Shown here one piece after another: positions 1 to 8,861 of a DNA stretch of 64,000 nucleotides. The translations under genes were made by a program, and so were the position numbers. The notes under the pieces were generated by a model. It searched no databases. It was given only the letters and a program-made list of their open reading frames with translations, and had not been told where the DNA came from. How positions within the stretch are numbered: position 1 is the first letter of the stretch; each line of letters starts with the position of its first letter. This stretch comes from an uncultured Pontibacter sp. (GTDB lineage Bacteria > Bacteroidota > Bacteroidia > Cytophagales > Hymenobacteraceae), in contig NZ_CANLMZ010000010.1 in the NCBI RefSeq assembly GCF_947492645.1, positions 62,001-126,000 of the forward strand, read 5' to 3'.

Positions 1-1
1 T

Positions 2-478
2 GGCCGGCTGGACGCATTGATCAACAATGCTGGCATTGGCATGTCTAAGCCTCTTGAAGAACTAACCGTTGAGGACTTTGAAAAGATATACCGCGTAAAT
101 GTATTTGGAGCAGCTATGATGGCGGCACAGGCAGCCAAGGTATTCAAGAAACAGAACTACGGTAACATCATCAACATTGGCTCTACAGCTGGCAGTAATG
201 GCTACGAAGGTGGTTCGGTGTACGCATCGTCTAAGGCGGCCCTCAAAAGTATGACCCAAAGCTGGCAGAAAGAGCTACGCAAGCATAACGTGCGAGTTAT
301 GCTGATAAACCCAAGTGAGGTTACTACGGCCTTTGGCAACACCAACCGCGAAGAGCGTGACGACCAGCCAAACAAGCTGCGTAGCGAGGAGATAGCCTGG
401 GCAATAAAAAGTGCGCTGCAAATGGATGACCGAGGTTTTATACCAGAATTAACTGTATGGGCCACCAACCCGTTTTAA
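2..478 (+). CDS. SDR family oxidoreductase, 5' truncated by the window edge
   Basis: C-terminal part of a short-chain dehydrogenase/reductase (NAD(P)H-dependent, FabG-like fold). The reading frame is open from base 2 and encodes GRLDALINNAG, so the NNAG motif is present but the N-terminal nucleotide-binding TGxxxGxG motif lies outside the window. The catalytic serine region (NIINIGSTAG) and the Tyr-x-x-x-Lys pair (YASSK) are intact. A TTG at 17 falls inside the conserved region and is not the real start. Substrate cannot be told from sequence; related proteins are usually annotated as 3-oxoacyl-ACP reductase-like or sepiapterin-reductase-like. A strong hairpin follows directly. Confidence 0.9.
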   Translation, partial: GRLDALINNAGIGMSKPLEELTVEDFEKIYRVNVFGAAMMAAQAAKVFKKQNYGNIINIGSTAGSNGYEGGSVYASSKAALKSMTQSWQKELRKHNVRVMLINPSEVTTAFGNTNREERDDQPNKLRSEEIAWAIKSALQMDDRGFIPELTVWATNPF

Positions 479-480
479 AA

Positions 481-525
481 TAAAGCAGCAGGGGCAGGTA
501 ATTTTTACCTGCCCCTGCTGCTTTA
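481..525. terminator. Bidirectional hairpin terminator
   Basis: Perfect 20-bp inverted repeat (arms 481-500 and 506-525, 5-nt loop) between two convergent genes. The arm is rich in GC (gcagcaggggcagg) and flanked by A/T runs, so it can stop transcription from both the SDR gene and the fasciclin gene. Confidence 0.85.
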
Positions 526-543
526 ATGTGGTTACCTAATAAG

Positions 544-1224
544 TTATTTTGCCTCTGGCACCATCACTTTGTTTATCACATGCACAACACCGTTAGAACT
601 CATATTGTCGGCCGTCTCTATTTTGGCGCCATTTATCATGGTGTCTGCACCGCGTTTGCTTACCCTTAGCTGCTGCCCTCCTATCGTTTTTAAGATGGCT
701 CCGTCCTGCAGGCTTTCCGCTGAAAGCTTTCCGGCTATCACATGGTTGTTCAGCAGTTCCACCAGTTGCTGCTTGTTCTCGTTTTTCATTAGGTCGCTTA
801 ACCGGCCATCTGGCAAAGCTTCAAAAGACCCGTTGTTTGGCGCCAGCACCGTATAGGGACCTGTGCCGTTTAGGGTTTTAACTAACTCAGCTTTACGCAT
901 GGCAGATGCAAACGTCGTGATGTCGGGTACAGAGTTGATGTTCTCAACTATATTCTGAGACGGGGACATTTCTCTGCCACCTATTTCTGAGATTGTTCCG
1001 GAAGCGTCAACCTCTCTTCCGCCCTTAGAGTCTCCTTCTCCGGACTGGTGTCCGTCTGTGTTTTGGTTCGTTCCCCTTGCTTCAGTTTCTGAGCCAAGGT
1101 TTGGCCTGCTTCGCTCTTCCTGCATCGGGTTTTCGTTTCTGCTGTCGTCGGCACCGCCACACCCAGCCAGCATGGTACTGCACATTAGCGCACAGGCAAT
1201 TAGATATAAGCTTCCTTTTTTCAT
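544..1224 (-). CDS. Fasciclin (FAS1) domain lipoprotein
   Basis: Probable surface or periplasmic lipoprotein of 226 residues. The start at 1224 (MKKGSLYL) is preferred over an in-frame ATG ten codons upstream because it gives a normal signal peptide ending in lipobox LAGC. After the cysteine comes a polar, low-complexity linker of about 80 residues, then one FAS1 domain: YTVLAPNNGSFEALP matches the H1 box, NNHVIAGKLS the H2 box, and GVVHVINKVMVP the usual C-terminal strand. FAS1 proteins are adhesion or cell-surface proteins; the ligand is unknown here. It faces the cyclophilin gene divergently and shares the terminator at 481-525 with the SDR gene. Confidence 0.88.
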   Translation of the reverse strand: MKKGSLYLIACALMCSTMLAGCGGADDSRNENPMQEERSRPNLGSETEARGTNQNTDGHQSGEGDSKGGREVDASGTISEIGGREMSPSQNIVENINSVPDITTFASAMRKAELVKTLNGTGPYTVLAPNNGSFEALPDGRLSDLMKNENKQQLVELLNNHVIAGKLSAESLQDGAILKTIGGQQLRVSKRGADTMINGAKIETADNMSSNGVVHVINKVMVPEAK

Positions 1225-1277
1225 AGCTGTAGTTTTATTACTGTTGTCACGCATTAGCCACCTTATAAAGGCACTAG

Positions 1278-1311
1278 TTTGTCTTCTTAAACTATAAAAT
1301 CCGTACTTTTG
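1278..1311 (+). promoter_or_regulatory. Putative Bacteroidota-type promoter for the cyclophilin gene
   Basis: TTTG at 1278-1281 and TACTTTTG at 1304-1311 match the -33 TTTG / -7 TAnnTTTG consensus of the Bacteroidota primary sigma factor, with a spacer of 22 nt, slightly longer than usual. The boxes sit about 35 nt ahead of the ATG at 1346. Motif match only. Confidence 0.45.
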
Positions 1312-1345
1312 TTATCTACATTGTTTTACCGAAAAAAGATAAACC

Positions 1346-1804
1346 ATGAAAACTGCAGAAATCCATACTGGCAAGGGTGTCATGAAAGTTGAGTTCTACG
1401 AAAAAGATGCTCCCAAAACAGTACAAAATTTTATAGATCTGGCTAAAAAAGGCTTTTACGACGGGCTTACTTTCCACCGTGTTATTCCTGATTTTGTGAT
1501 ACAGGGCGGTTGCCCTAACTCTCGTGAGGGTGCTAAAGGCGTGCCAGGCACAGGTGGCCCAGGCTACAAAATCGACTGCGAACTAACAGGCGAAAACCAA
1601 TACCACGACCGTGGCGTGCTTTCGATGGCGCATGCTGGCCGTAACACCGGCGGGTCGCAGTTCTTTATCTGCCACAGCCGCAAAAACACCGCGCACTTAG
1701 ACCGTAACCATACTTGTTTTGGCAAGGTGGTAGAAGGCGACGAGGTAATCGACCAGATCAAAGCCAATGACAAGATCGAAAAAATCGTTGTAACAGAAGA
1801 ATAA
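1346..1804 (+). CDS. Peptidyl-prolyl cis-trans isomerase, cyclophilin type
   Basis: Single-domain cytoplasmic cyclophilin of 152 residues, the usual length of the bacterial PpiB group, catalysing proline isomerisation during protein folding. Visible motifs are [13 protein letters not shown] with the catalytic Arg45, the GGSQFFI strand, and the [10 protein letters not shown] segment. The position that is usually Trp in the cyclosporin-binding loop (PWLDGKHTVFG) reads [11 protein letters not shown], so the Trp is replaced by His, as in many bacterial members with low cyclosporin affinity. No signal peptide. Monocistronic, with its own promoter-like boxes and a terminator 28 nt after the stop codon. 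Confidence 0.93.
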   Translation: MKTAEIHTGKGVMKVEFYEKDAPKTVQNFIDLAKKGFYDGLTFHRVIPDFVIQGGCPNSREGAKGVPGTGGPGYKIDCELTGENQYHDRGVLSMAHAGRNTGGSQFFICHSRKNTAHLDRNHTCFGKVVEGDEVIDQIKANDKIEKIVVTEE

Positions 1805-1832
1805 GCTAAACAGGTTACCTGTTCACACCAAC

Positions 1833-1861
1833 AAAAAAGCCGCTCCCGTAGCGGCTTTTTT
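1833..1861 (+). terminator. Rho-independent terminator after the cyclophilin gene
   Basis: Perfect 12-bp stem (AAAAAAGCCGCT, arms 1833-1844 and 1850-1861) with a 5-nt loop, running into a T-rich tract on the + strand. Confidence 0.9.
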
Positions 1862-2094
1862 GTTTCTTTACCTGCCCTGCTTCCTGTATTTTTACAAGTT
1901 ATAAAGGTATGTTTTAAACATTAAATTCTCTTACTGAGTAATTATGCTTAGCTTTACCTTAAGCCTGTCCTGTATTAAAAAGGGCATTTTTACTTCGCCC
2001 ATACTTGCTTAGAGCAACACCAGGCTGTGTATAACTACTATTATACTTTACTTTAACCGGGTATCCGCCCTTGGTGTGGCCCCATTCTGGTAAC

Positions 2095-3396
2095 ATGAAA
2101 AAACTTGCATTACATTGGCAGATCCTCATCGGCATGACGCTTGGCGTGTTGTGGGGTATTTTTGCCAGCTCTACCGGCCTTGTCAGCTTCACCCTGGATT
2201 GGCTAAAACCGTTTGGAACGATCTTTATAAACCTGCTTAAGCTTATTGCCGTGCCGCTGGTGCTGGTATCGCTTATAACAGGTGTTTCCAGCCTTAGCGA
2301 TATAAGCAAGCTGTCGCGCATCGGCTCCAAAACCATAGGCATTTATTTAGGCACCACAGTTCTGGCAGTAACCATGGGCCTGCTGCTGGTTAATATTTTT
2401 GAGCCAGGCAAAGCCTTTTCACCGGAAAAGCGCGAGGAGTTTAAAGAGCAATTCGCCTCCACTACAACCCAAAAATCAACTGATGCAGCTGCCGTGGAGC
2501 AGCAAGCGCCGCTGCAACCGCTTATTGATATTGTGCCTGACAACATCTTCAGTTCGCTGACGGACAATGGCAGTATGCTGCAGGTTATCTTTTTTGCGCT
2601 ACTCTTCGGTATTGCCCTCATTATGATACCACCCAATAAGGCCGCCCCGGTAAACGATTTTTTTGAGGGTGTGAATATGGTTATACTTAAGATAGTAGAC
2701 ATCATTATGAAGTTTGCCCCCTATGGCGTGTTCGCGCTGCTGGCTGGGCTGGTGGTAGAGTTTGCCGGCGATGATCCCGGTGCCGCCGTAGAACTGCTGA
2801 TGGTGCTTGGCTATTACTGTATTGTAGTTGTTATAGGCCTTGCTTTGATGATTGCGGTAGTATACCCGGTATTGGTGACTACAATAGGTAAAACAAAGTA
2901 TAAAGACTTTTTTAAAGGAATTTTTCCGGCGCAGATGCTGGCTTTCTCCACTTCATCAAGCGCGGCAACTTTGCCTGTAACCATGGAGCGTTGCGAGCAG
3001 AACCTGGGCATAAACAAAGAAATATCGAGCTTTGTGCTGCCATTAGGTGCCACCATCAACATGGACGGCACTAGCCTTTACCAGGCTGTAGCGGCTGTAT
3101 TTATTGCCCAGGCGTATGGCATGGACCTGGACCTGATGACTCAGCTTGGCATTGTACTTACGGCAACATTAGCCTCTATTGGCGCTGCAGCCGTACCAGG
3201 CGCAGGCACTATCATGCTGGTAATTGTGCTGCAACAAGCAGGTATACCTGTAGAGGGCATTGCGCTTATACTTGCCCCTGACCGTATTCTGGATATGTGC
3301 CGCACCGTAGTAAACGTAACCGGCGATGCAACAGTAGCAATGGTAGTAGCCAGAACCGAAGGCCAGTTGCACCCCCCTGTTGAAGAGACGGTATAG
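2095..3396 (+). CDS. Dicarboxylate/amino acid:cation (Na+/H+) symporter
   Basis: Integral inner-membrane symporter of the DAACS (glutamate transporter) family, 433 residues, close to the GltP/DctA length. The ATG at 2095 (MKKLALHW) is chosen over an upstream in-frame TTG at 2071. The first helices are clear (ILIGMTLGVLWGIFA, LLKLIAVPLVLVSL). The family signatures are present: the serine-rich hairpin STSSSAATLPVTME, and the NMDGTSLYQAVAAVFIAQ helix that binds substrate and cation. The residues near the C-terminus (ILAPDRILDMCRTVVNVTGDA) match the family DxxRT..N motif; an Arg here usually goes with acidic substrates. Monocistronic, with a terminator right after. Confidence 0.93.
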   Translation: MKKLALHWQILIGMTLGVLWGIFASSTGLVSFTLDWLKPFGTIFINLLKLIAVPLVLVSLITGVSSLSDISKLSRIGSKTIGIYLGTTVLAVTMGLLLVNIFEPGKAFSPEKREEFKEQFASTTTQKSTDAAAVEQQAPLQPLIDIVPDNIFSSLTDNGSMLQVIFFALLFGIALIMIPPNKAAPVNDFFEGVNMVILKIVDIIMKFAPYGVFALLAGLVVEFAGDDPGAAVELLMVLGYYCIVVVIGLALMIAVVYPVLVTTIGKTKYKDFFKGIFPAQMLAFSTSSSAATLPVTMERCEQNLGINKEISSFVLPLGATINMDGTSLYQAVAAVFIAQAYGMDLDLMTQLGIVLTATLASIGAAAVPGAGTIMLVIVLQQAGIPVEGIALILAPDRILDMCRTVVNVTGDATVAMVVARTEGQLHPPVEETV

Positions 3397-3411
3397 CGCT
3401 AACTGAAATTT

Positions 3412-3455
3412 AGAACAGCCCTAAGAAATATGTTTTCTTAGGGCTGTTCTTTTTT
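3412..3455 (+). terminator. Terminator after the symporter gene
   Basis: 16-bp perfect stem (arms 3412-3427 and 3435-3450, loop of 7 nt) followed by a run of T. The rest of the gap up to 3834 (about 380 nt) is AT-rich leader of the protease gene with no recognised element; an upstream open frame from 3598 has no protein-like features. Confidence 0.88.
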
Positions 3456-3834
3456 GGCTTAAACCGTTTCCTTCGCTTCTTATAACAAACTTAAAGTGTA
3501 AAATTTAAAATGCGATTTACTATCTTAGGTCTTAACAGTATTTGTTTCAACCTCACGACTCCACACATAGGGCAGATAAGCGTATGTTTTCGTTTAGTTG
3601 CTAGTTAAACTTCCTGCTACATCCAACGGTAGTGCACACTCAACCAGATTTGATGGAGACTGCATTTTATCTCCGGCCTCACAACACCATAAAAATAAAG
3701 GCCTTCTGGCAAAGCACAAAAGCTGCAGCAATCGTATAGATTGTTTTCTGACAAGCGGCATCAACCACAAGAAAATCTGCCCGGTTTTTGTTAGAACCAT
3801 TCCCAAACAACAAAAGAACATTACCAACTATAAC

Positions 3835-5493
3835 ATGAGAGCAAACCTCCTTCGCAACCTAAAGGCAACTGCTGCCTTTTTCTTACTTAGCGGCTCGTTG
3901 GCCTTTGCCCAGGACGGCGGCGTAACGTCGGTATCGGAGTTAGATAAAGCTTACCATAACTGGTATAACCTGGATGCCAGGCAAGACAAGGTGCCAGGTG
4001 TAAGCGTAAACCGCGCCTATAACGAATTACTGGTCTCTAAAAAGCCAAAGAAAAAAGTAGTGGTAGCTGTAATAGACAGCGGCACCGATATAAATCACGA
4101 AGAGCTAAAAAGCAGGATATGGGTAAATAAGAACGAGATTCCGGGAAATGGCATAGACGATGACAATAACGGCTATGTGGACGATGTGCATGGCTGGGGC
4201 TTTTTGGGAAATGCCGCTGGCGAGAACATAGAGTTTGAAACTTACGAATACGTGCGCCTGCTGCGCAAGCTTGCCCCAAAGTATGAAAATGTAACGTCGG
4301 TACAAGGCCTATCTGAAGCAGAGCAGCAAGCGTATAATACTTACCTGACTACCCGCCAAAACTACGAGAAGGAGCTGGACGACCGCTTGAAGGTAAAAGA
4401 GAACCTCGACGCTTTTGCAGAAGTGCTGGCCCATTGCGAAGCCATCATCGGAAAACATCTCGGCAAAGACACTTATACGGTACAGGAGCTAAAGGCCATC
4501 CAGACAAAAGACCAGGACCTTGCCCGCGCCCGGAACTGGCTGGTGCTAAAGTATAACCAGGGTTTCACGCCAGAGTCGTTTAGGGGCTACCAAGCGCACA
4601 TTGATAAGTTTGTAAACTACCACCTTAACCTGAATTTCGACCCAAGGGCAGCTGTGGTACAAGATAACCCCGAAGACATTACCGATAACAAGTATGGCAA
4701 CAACGATGTAATTGGCCCAAGAGCCGACCACGGCACGCCTGTGTCAGGTATAATTGCGGGCATAAGAGGAAACGGCGTGGGCATAGATGGCATTGCCGAA
4801 AACGTAGAGATTATGGTGCTGCGTGCTGTGCCTAGCGGCGATGAGTACGACAAAGACATTGCGCTGGCCATACGCTACGCAGTAGACAACGGAGCCAATA
4901 TTATCAATATGAGCTTTGGCAAGGATTTCTCTCCACAAAAGCAGTTTGTAGACGAAGCCGTAAAGTATGCCGAGTCTAATAACGTGCTGCTGGTGCACGC
5001 TGCCGGCAACGACAGCAAAGACATAGATACGGAGAACAACTTCCCGACAAAGCAGCACCTGGATGGCACCCGCGCCAGCACCTGGCTTGAAGTAGGCGCT
5101 ACCTCCAAAAACCTGGATAAGACATTTGTAGGCGAGTTTTCTAACTACGGTAAAAAAAACGTGGATATTTTCGCACCCGGTGTAGACCTGGTATTGCTAG
5201 CCCCAGACAATAAGTATGACATAATGGACGGCACCAGCTTCGCCAGTCCTGTCGTATCAGGTGTGGCTGCCTTGGTATGGTCATACTACCCAGAGCTTAC
5301 TGCCGCAGAATTAAAAGAGGTGCTGCTACAGTCTTCTGTTAAGTACCCAAAGCTTAAAGTATACTACCCTACCGAAGACCCCAAAGGTAAAAAGACAGCA
5401 AAATTCGCTGACCTGTCGGCTTCTGGTGGCCTGGTGAATGCCTACGAGGCGCTAAAGCTGGCGGAGAAGGTTGCACAGAAGAAAAGCTTGTAA
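3835..5493 (+). CDS. Secreted subtilisin-like serine protease (S8 family)
   Basis: Exported subtilase of 552 residues. The frame is open from 3598, but the ATG at 3835 gives a clean Sec signal peptide (MRANLLRNLK..., cleavage near AFA-QDGG). The catalytic triad is complete: Asp81 in VAVIDSGTD, His299 in ADHGTPVSGIIAG, Ser468 in DGTSFASPVVSG; the oxyanion Asn is probably in VHAAGND. About 215 residues separate Asp and His, against some 30-40 in classical subtilisins; this insert is charged and helix-rich and may work as a built-in regulatory or binding domain. There is no obvious propeptide beyond roughly 45 residues and no C-terminal sorting (T9SS) domain. Likely a periplasmic or secreted general protease. 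Own terminator. Confidence 0.92.
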   Translation: MRANLLRNLKATAAFFLLSGSLAFAQDGGVTSVSELDKAYHNWYNLDARQDKVPGVSVNRAYNELLVSKKPKKKVVVAVIDSGTDINHEELKSRIWVNKNEIPGNGIDDDNNGYVDDVHGWGFLGNAAGENIEFETYEYVRLLRKLAPKYENVTSVQGLSEAEQQAYNTYLTTRQNYEKELDDRLKVKENLDAFAEVLAHCEAIIGKHLGKDTYTVQELKAIQTKDQDLARARNWLVLKYNQGFTPESFRGYQAHIDKFVNYHLNLNFDPRAAVVQDNPEDITDNKYGNNDVIGPRADHGTPVSGIIAGIRGNGVGIDGIAENVEIMVLRAVPSGDEYDKDIALAIRYAVDNGANIINMSFGKDFSPQKQFVDEAVKYAESNNVLLVHAAGNDSKDIDTENNFPTKQHLDGTRASTWLEVGATSKNLDKTFVGEFSNYGKKNVDIFAPGVDLVLLAPDNKYDIMDGTSFASPVVSGVAALVWSYYPELTAAELKEVLLQSSVKYPKLKVYYPTEDPKGKKTAKFADLSASGGLVNAYEALKLAEKVAQKKSL

Positions 5494-5500
5494 AACGTAT

Positions 5501-5532
5501 AAACAGGAAGCATGTAGCTTCCTGTTTTTTTA
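5501..5532 (+). terminator. Terminator after the subtilase gene
   Basis: 10-bp stem (AAACAGGAAG, arms 5501-5510 and 5518-5527, loop of 7) ending in a T run; a standard rho-independent terminator. Confidence 0.88.
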
Positions 5533-5570
5533 TTTAAACATACTTTAACGTTAATCATAAAGTATAGCAC

Positions 5571-6521
5571 ATGAAAATTGCGATTATTGGTACTGGTGGC
5601 GTAGGCGGATTTTTTGGAGCAAAACTGGCAAAGGCGGGCCATGAGGTTACGTTTCTGGCAAGAGGCAGGCACCTGCAAGCCATGCAAACAAATGGCCTTA
5701 GCGTAAAAAGTATAAAAGGCGATTTTAAGCTTGATAAAGTAACAGCCACCGATAGTATAAAAGCCATCGGCCCCACAGATTTAATGATGGTATGCGTAAA
5801 GGCCTGGCAGGTAAAAGAGACTGCTGCAGAGCTGGCCGCCATCGTATCCCCGGACACACTTATACTTCCGATGCAGAACGGCGTTTTGGCCACAGAAGAA
5901 CTGGCAGCGCATTTACCAGAAAAAAATATACTTGGAGGGTTGTGCCGCATCATCAGCAAAATAGATGCACCGGGGGTTATCAATCATTTCGGAGTGGAGC
6001 CTACCATCATATTCGGGGAGTTAGACAACACGCAATCTGACCGTGCAAAGCAGTTGCAGGCAACATTTGAGCAGGCAGGCATCCAAACTAAATTAGCCGA
6101 TGATATACAGGCTGAGCTTTGGAAGAAGTTCATCAGCATTTGCGTAAGTGGGCTGTTAGCGGTAACGCGCTCAAACTACAGGCAGGTGCTGGAACTGCCA
6201 CAAACAAAGCAGTTGCTGGAGGATGTTTTAACTGAGGTTTACACGTTGTCGCAGCGCATTGGCATTACCATAGAGCCAGACTTTGTGGCCAAAGCCATTG
6301 CAACTTTCAAGTCTCTCCCACCCGAGTCCACGGCATCGCTTACCAGGGATGTCTGGGAAGGCAAACCCTCTGAGATTGAGTATCAGAATGGCACCGTCGT
6401 GAAGCTGGCCGAAAAGTATAATGTACCGGTACCGGCTAACCGCTTTATCTATTACAGCATATTGCCCATGGAGAAACGCGCACGTAAGCCAGTATACACC
6501 CATGAGCCTGCACATCTTTAA
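5571..6521 (+). CDS. panE: 2-dehydropantoate 2-reductase
   Basis: Ketopantoate reductase of 316 residues: NADPH-dependent reduction of 2-dehydropantoate to pantoate in pantothenate/CoA synthesis. The Rossmann motif GTGGVGGFFG is at residues 7-16. The segment ELWKKFISICVSGL (Lys185/186) corresponds to the conserved catalytic lysine region, and the C-terminal helical domain holds the family segment RDVWEGKPSEIEYQNGTVV, the substrate-side ExxxxNG pattern. The following small ORF overlaps it by 20 nt, so the two are probably co-transcribed. Other ketopantoate reductase family members act on related 2-oxo acids, so the exact substrate is inferred. Confidence 0.92.
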   Translation: MKIAIIGTGGVGGFFGAKLAKAGHEVTFLARGRHLQAMQTNGLSVKSIKGDFKLDKVTATDSIKAIGPTDLMMVCVKAWQVKETAAELAAIVSPDTLILPMQNGVLATEELAAHLPEKNILGGLCRIISKIDAPGVINHFGVEPTIIFGELDNTQSDRAKQLQATFEQAGIQTKLADDIQAELWKKFISICVSGLLAVTRSNYRQVLELPQTKQLLEDVLTEVYTLSQRIGITIEPDFVAKAIATFKSLPPESTASLTRDVWEGKPSEIEYQNGTVVKLAEKYNVPVPANRFIYYSILPMEKRARKPVYTHEPAHL

Positions 6522-6795
6522 GCAAAGCCTGGCTGCTGCCACACCACCTTCAGGTGCAACGGTATACTTACAAGCGCTCTGGCACGAAGCAAAAGGAAAT
6601 TGGGAGCAGGCACACATACTTGTACAGGACCTTCCGGATAAAACCGCTGCCTGGATCCACGCTTACCTGCACCGCCAGGAAGGCGACACCTGGAACGCAG
6701 ATTACTGGTACAGCAAAGCAGGCAAAAAAAGACCCGCCACATCGCTTGAGGCGGAGTGGGAAAGTATAGTTTCTACATTGCTGGTTGAAGAATAG
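6502..6795 (+). CDS. Small conserved protein of unknown function
   Basis: 97-residue soluble protein starting at ATG 6502, inside the last 20 nt of panE, which suggests translational coupling. The aromatic-rich core (ALWHEAKGNWEQAH, WIHAYLHRQEGD, NADYWYSKAGKK) resembles a widespread but uncharacterised bacterial family with the WIHAYLHRxEGDxxNAxYWYxRAG pattern, recalled rather than searched. It looks like one or two helical TPR-like hairpins. No signal peptide or metal motif. The longer frame from 6421 lies over panE and is not supported. Function unknown. Confidence 0.75.
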   Translation: MSLHIFKQSLAAATPPSGATVYLQALWHEAKGNWEQAHILVQDLPDKTAAWIHAYLHRQEGDTWNADYWYSKAGKKRPATSLEAEWESIVSTLLVEE

Positions 6796-6945
6796 CATGC
6801 ACATTTATACTTTAGACTTCACTAGCCCCGATGCCGTTAACTTAAGCTAAAAGATTGGCACCTTAGTCTTATTAACCTTCGGGAGAAACCTGGAGCAGCT
6901 CGGAGATCTGAGTACATCACAGGTTTATCACTAAGCTTAAACTGA

Positions 6946-7010
6946 AAGCCACAAGTATAAAACGGCAAAGGCGCAGAATCTGCGCCTTTGCCGTTTTATA
7001 CTTGTGGCTT
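6946..7010. terminator. Very long perfect hairpin between convergent genes
   Basis: Two 31-nt arms (6946-6976 and 6980-7010) are exact reverse complements around a 3-nt loop (aat). It sits 7 nt beyond the stop codon of the minus-strand MoxR gene and 150 nt after the plus-strand small ORF, so it can act as a bidirectional terminator. Each arm carries the recurrent word AAGTATA. The stem is far longer than termination needs. Confidence 0.8.
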
Positions 7011-7017
7011 TTATACC

Positions 7018-8535
7018 TTAAAAGTCATCCTCATCTTCGTCGCCAAAGCTTGGCATACTAAACATACCACTAAGCAGATCCTTAAACTGCAGACCGGTAG
7101 TGAGGCGGTTTTTACTTAGCTGGCTGTGTTCTGCAAGGCCGTGCAGGGCAAACTCCATCAGAAACAGCTTTTCATCACCTTTTGCTTTTGGCTGGTGCTT
7201 CTCTACAAGGTCCTGCAATCCCGGCACCTTGTTTAAGGTTTTCTTGTAATCAGCAGCAGCGGCATCATTTAATATATCAATGGTGTTGCCGTCGCCAAAC
7301 CAGTCTGTTATGGTTTTGTAGGTGTTGCCTGTTTTTGCTTTTTTGGCTTTGTCCGGGTCAGGGAAGTATTTTAGAAATTGCGTACGGATGGCTTTTCCCA
7401 TCAGCACCTGCGCCACATGGCCTGCTCCTTCCTGTTCGCCTTCGTACACCAACTCTACTTTACCTGTAACCGACGGGATGGTGTTCAGGAAGTCAGAAAC
7501 ACGGATGTAGGTTTTGGTTTCGCCGTTAAGCAAGGCACGGCGCTCGGCAGCGCTTAGCAGGTTTTCGTAAGCCGATATGGTTAAGCGCGCTGATACACCA
7601 CTTTTCGCATCCACATACTCACTCTCACGGGCCTCAAATGCCACCTGCTCTATCAGGTCGCCTATAATATCGTTTGTTTGCACCAGTTCGCCTTGTCCGG
7701 CCTTCACCCTTGCTTCCTGGCTTGTAATTTTCTTTCCTGTCTCGATGTCTTTCGGGTAGTGCGTGATGATCTGCGAATCAATACGGTCTTTCAGCGGCGT
7801 TACAATAGATCCACGGTTTGTATAGTCCTCCGGGTTGGCGGTAAACACAAACTGGATATCCAATGGCAGCCTCACTTTAAAACCGCGTATTTGTATATCG
7901 CCTTCCTGCAAAATATTAAACAGCGCCACCTGTATGCGCGCCTGTAAGTCAGGCAATTCGTTTATTACAAATATGCAACGGTGCGAGCGCGGTATCAGAC
8001 CAAAGTGTATCACGCGCTCATCAGAGTATGGCAGCTTCATGGTGGCCGCTTTTATCGGGTCTGCGTCGCCTATCAGGTCGGCTACCGATACATCGGGTGT
8101 GGCCAGCTTTTCGGTATAGCGGTCAGAGCGATGCAGCCAACTAATAGGAGTGTCATCGCCATGTTCGTGCACCTGGTCTTTGGCATAGCGTGAGAGCGGC
8201 TGCAGCGGGTCGTCGTTCAGTTCTGAGCCCTGCACAACAGGTATGTACTCGTCCAGGAGGTCTATCATCTGGCGGGCAATTCTTGTTTTGGCCTGCCCTC
8301 TTAAGCCCAGCAAGTTAATGTGATGCATCGATAGTATGGCGCGCTGCATATCCGGGATTACGGTTTCCTCATAACCCCATATACCCGGAAAAATCTCCTC
8401 CTTTTGCTGTAACTTTTTTATCAGGTTTTGCCTTAGCTCCTGCTTTACACTCTGTGGTTCGTAACCAGCGGCCTTCAGTTGGCCAAGTGTTTTTATCTTC
8501 AGTAAGTTTTCGGCTGGTATGTCTTTATAGTTCAT
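7018..8535 (-). CDS. MoxR-type AAA+ ATPase (magnesium chelatase ChlI-like)
   Basis: 505-residue AAA+ ATPase. The P-loop is GLRGQAKTR at about residue 78, and the Walker B strand reads CIFVINELPDL, so the usual DE is NE. FTANPEDYTNRGSIVTPLKDR corresponds to the sensor-1 region and arginine-finger segment of MoxR/ChlI proteins. Family members act with a von Willebrand factor A (VWA) partner as chaperone-like machines that assemble or insert metals into protein complexes. A VWA gene lies upstream on the same strand (8862-9962). Their client here is unknown; no dehydrogenase or chelatase subunit is adjacent. Confidence 0.88.
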   Translation of the reverse strand: MNYKDIPAENLLKIKTLGQLKAAGYEPQSVKQELRQNLIKKLQQKEEIFPGIWGYEETVIPDMQRAILSMHHINLLGLRGQAKTRIARQMIDLLDEYIPVVQGSELNDDPLQPLSRYAKDQVHEHGDDTPISWLHRSDRYTEKLATPDVSVADLIGDADPIKAATMKLPYSDERVIHFGLIPRSHRCIFVINELPDLQARIQVALFNILQEGDIQIRGFKVRLPLDIQFVFTANPEDYTNRGSIVTPLKDRIDSQIITHYPKDIETGKKITSQEARVKAGQGELVQTNDIIGDLIEQVAFEARESEYVDAKSGVSARLTISAYENLLSAAERRALLNGETKTYIRVSDFLNTIPSVTGKVELVYEGEQEGAGHVAQVLMGKAIRTQFLKYFPDPDKAKKAKTGNTYKTITDWFGDGNTIDILNDAAAADYKKTLNKVPGLQDLVEKHQPKAKGDEKLFLMEFALHGLAEHSQLSKNRLTTGLQFKDLLSGMFSMPSFGDEDEDDF

Positions 8536-8616
8536 CTATGGTTGATAGTTGAATGACTGATTAAAGTTTGACTAAATACTATTGTTAGCTTCATATTAAA
8601 ACTATATCTTTAGTTT

Positions 8617-8802
8617 ATGAAAAAGCCATCTATTTATACTTTGTTACTGTGCCTTGCAACACTTATCGTTGTCGGTGGAGCAGTTTTAAGGATAATGCAC
8701 ATAATTAGCTCCAGCGCATCTCAGCTAACCTTTGCTGCTTCTCTCCTCCTTTATTTTATAGCGGGTAGGTTTAAACCTAACAGCAAAAGCCAAGACGCAT
8801 AA
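8617..8802 (+). CDS. Small two-helix membrane protein
   Basis: 61-residue ORF on the strand opposite to its flanking MoxR and VWA genes. It begins MKKPSIYTLL and has two hydrophobic stretches (residues about 6-30 and 35-50) ending in a basic, polar tail. The helix with LRIMH recalls small Bacteroidota membrane proteins with an IMHxPG motif near GldL-type helices, but the glycine is missing, so the similarity is weak. It fills a 326-nt gap in which nothing else is visible. Could be a real small protein or chance; no ribosome site is expected in this phylum to help decide. Confidence 0.5.
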   Translation: MKKPSIYTLLLCLATLIVVGGAVLRIMHIISSSASQLTFAASLLLYFIAGRFKPNSKSQDA

Positions 8803-8861
8803 AGCATAAACTGCTGTTTATCAAATAAGCAAAGCCTTTCTGACAACGCCAGACATCCTTC

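Noticed and set aside
3598-3834. N-terminal extension of the subtilase from an upstream ATG or GTG
   Set aside because: The extension has no signal peptide or domain, whereas the ATG at 3835 starts a textbook signal peptide.
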